Below are positions 6,734 through 6,795 of a stretch of DNA of 6,795 nucleotides, piece after piece. Below the pieces are notes generated by a model. It was not told the DNA's origin. It made no database searches and saw only the letters and a list, made by a program, of their open reading frames with translations. The DNA comes from an uncultured Thalassospira sp. (GTDB lineage: Bacteria; Pseudomonadota; Alphaproteobacteria; Rhodospirillales_A; Thalassospiraceae). The stretch covers positions 1-6,795 of the forward strand of contig CAMPHD010000182.1 in NCBI GenBank assembly GCA_946885765.1. The letters are read 5' to 3'. How positions within the stretch are numbered: position 1 is the first letter of the stretch; each line of letters opens with the position of its first letter. Made by a program: the position numbers and the translations under genes.

Positions 6734-6763
6734 TTGACATCTAAAATTTTAGTACGATATATC
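6734..6763 (+). promoter_or_regulatory. Sigma70-type promoter for a gene beyond the right edge
   Basis: A perfect -35 hexamer TTGACA (6734-6739) is followed after 18 bases by TATATC (6758-6763, four of six); ATATAT one base earlier gives a 17-base spacer. Transcription would start near 6770 and run rightwards out of the window. The spacer contains the palindrome at 6741-6752. Confidence 0.55.
6741..6752. repeat. 12-nt palindrome within the promoter spacer
   Basis: CTAAAATTTTAG is a perfect 12-bp palindrome lying exactly between the -35 and -10 elements. That is a classic place for a repressor operator, or for a MerR-type activator that remodels a long spacer. No regulator is identified. Confidence 0.45.
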
Positions 6764-6795
6764 TTTATTAGGGACAGTCATCCGGTTTGATAACA

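Larger units (their letters stand above)
6564..6795. other. Gene-free intergenic region up to the right edge
   Basis: I find no coding region with a credible start here. The stretch turns AT-rich from about 6640. It contains a small inverted repeat ACCCA-TT-TGGGT (6604-6615), two AT-rich palindromes and one strong promoter-like sequence, described separately. It looks like the upstream control region of a plus-strand gene beyond the window. Confidence 0.55.

Noticed and set aside
1..6795. CRISPR arrays, insertion sequences, attachment sites or toxin-antitoxin genes
   Set aside because: I see no spaced direct repeats, transposase motifs, terminal inverted repeats or small paired ORFs of those kinds.

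Overview
The window holds an AcrAB-type tripartite multidrug efflux locus with its own divergent TetR-family regulator, plus an unrelated predicted periplasmic protein gene. Base composition is moderately GC-rich. The protein style and the absence of an adjacent outer-membrane channel gene suggest an alphaproteobacterium, possibly a marine Rhodospirillales such as Thalassospira. This is a judgement from protein style, not a database result.

Layout. 14-1012 (minus) is a Sec-exported protein of unknown function with its own plausible promoter and a good ribosome binding site. 1013-1214 is non-coding; next to the regulator's stop codon it holds a compact group of nested inverted repeats (1145-1213) that can be drawn as a four-way junction. 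1215-1892 (minus) is a TetR/AcrR-type repressor. 1893-2052 is the divergent control region, with a perfect 17-nt operator-like palindrome (1954-1970) covering the predicted -10 elements of both promoters. 2053-3249 (plus) is an AcrA-type lipoprotein adaptor and 3274-6420 (plus) is the AcrB-type RND pump; they are 24 nt apart and clearly one operon. 6421-6563 contains two strong hairpins flanking a further GC-rich stem. 6564-6795 has no gene but carries a good sigma70-like promoter and two AT-rich palindromes, presumably controlling a gene beyond the right edge.

How it works together. The adaptor is anchored in the inner membrane and bridges the pump to an outer-membrane TolC-like channel that must be encoded elsewhere. 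The pump exports drugs or other amphiphiles using the proton gradient. The TetR protein probably represses both itself and the pump operon from the shared operator until a ligand releases it. The coding content is a well-known system. I see no convincing new enzymatic or defence system; the less explained material is in the intergenic regions.
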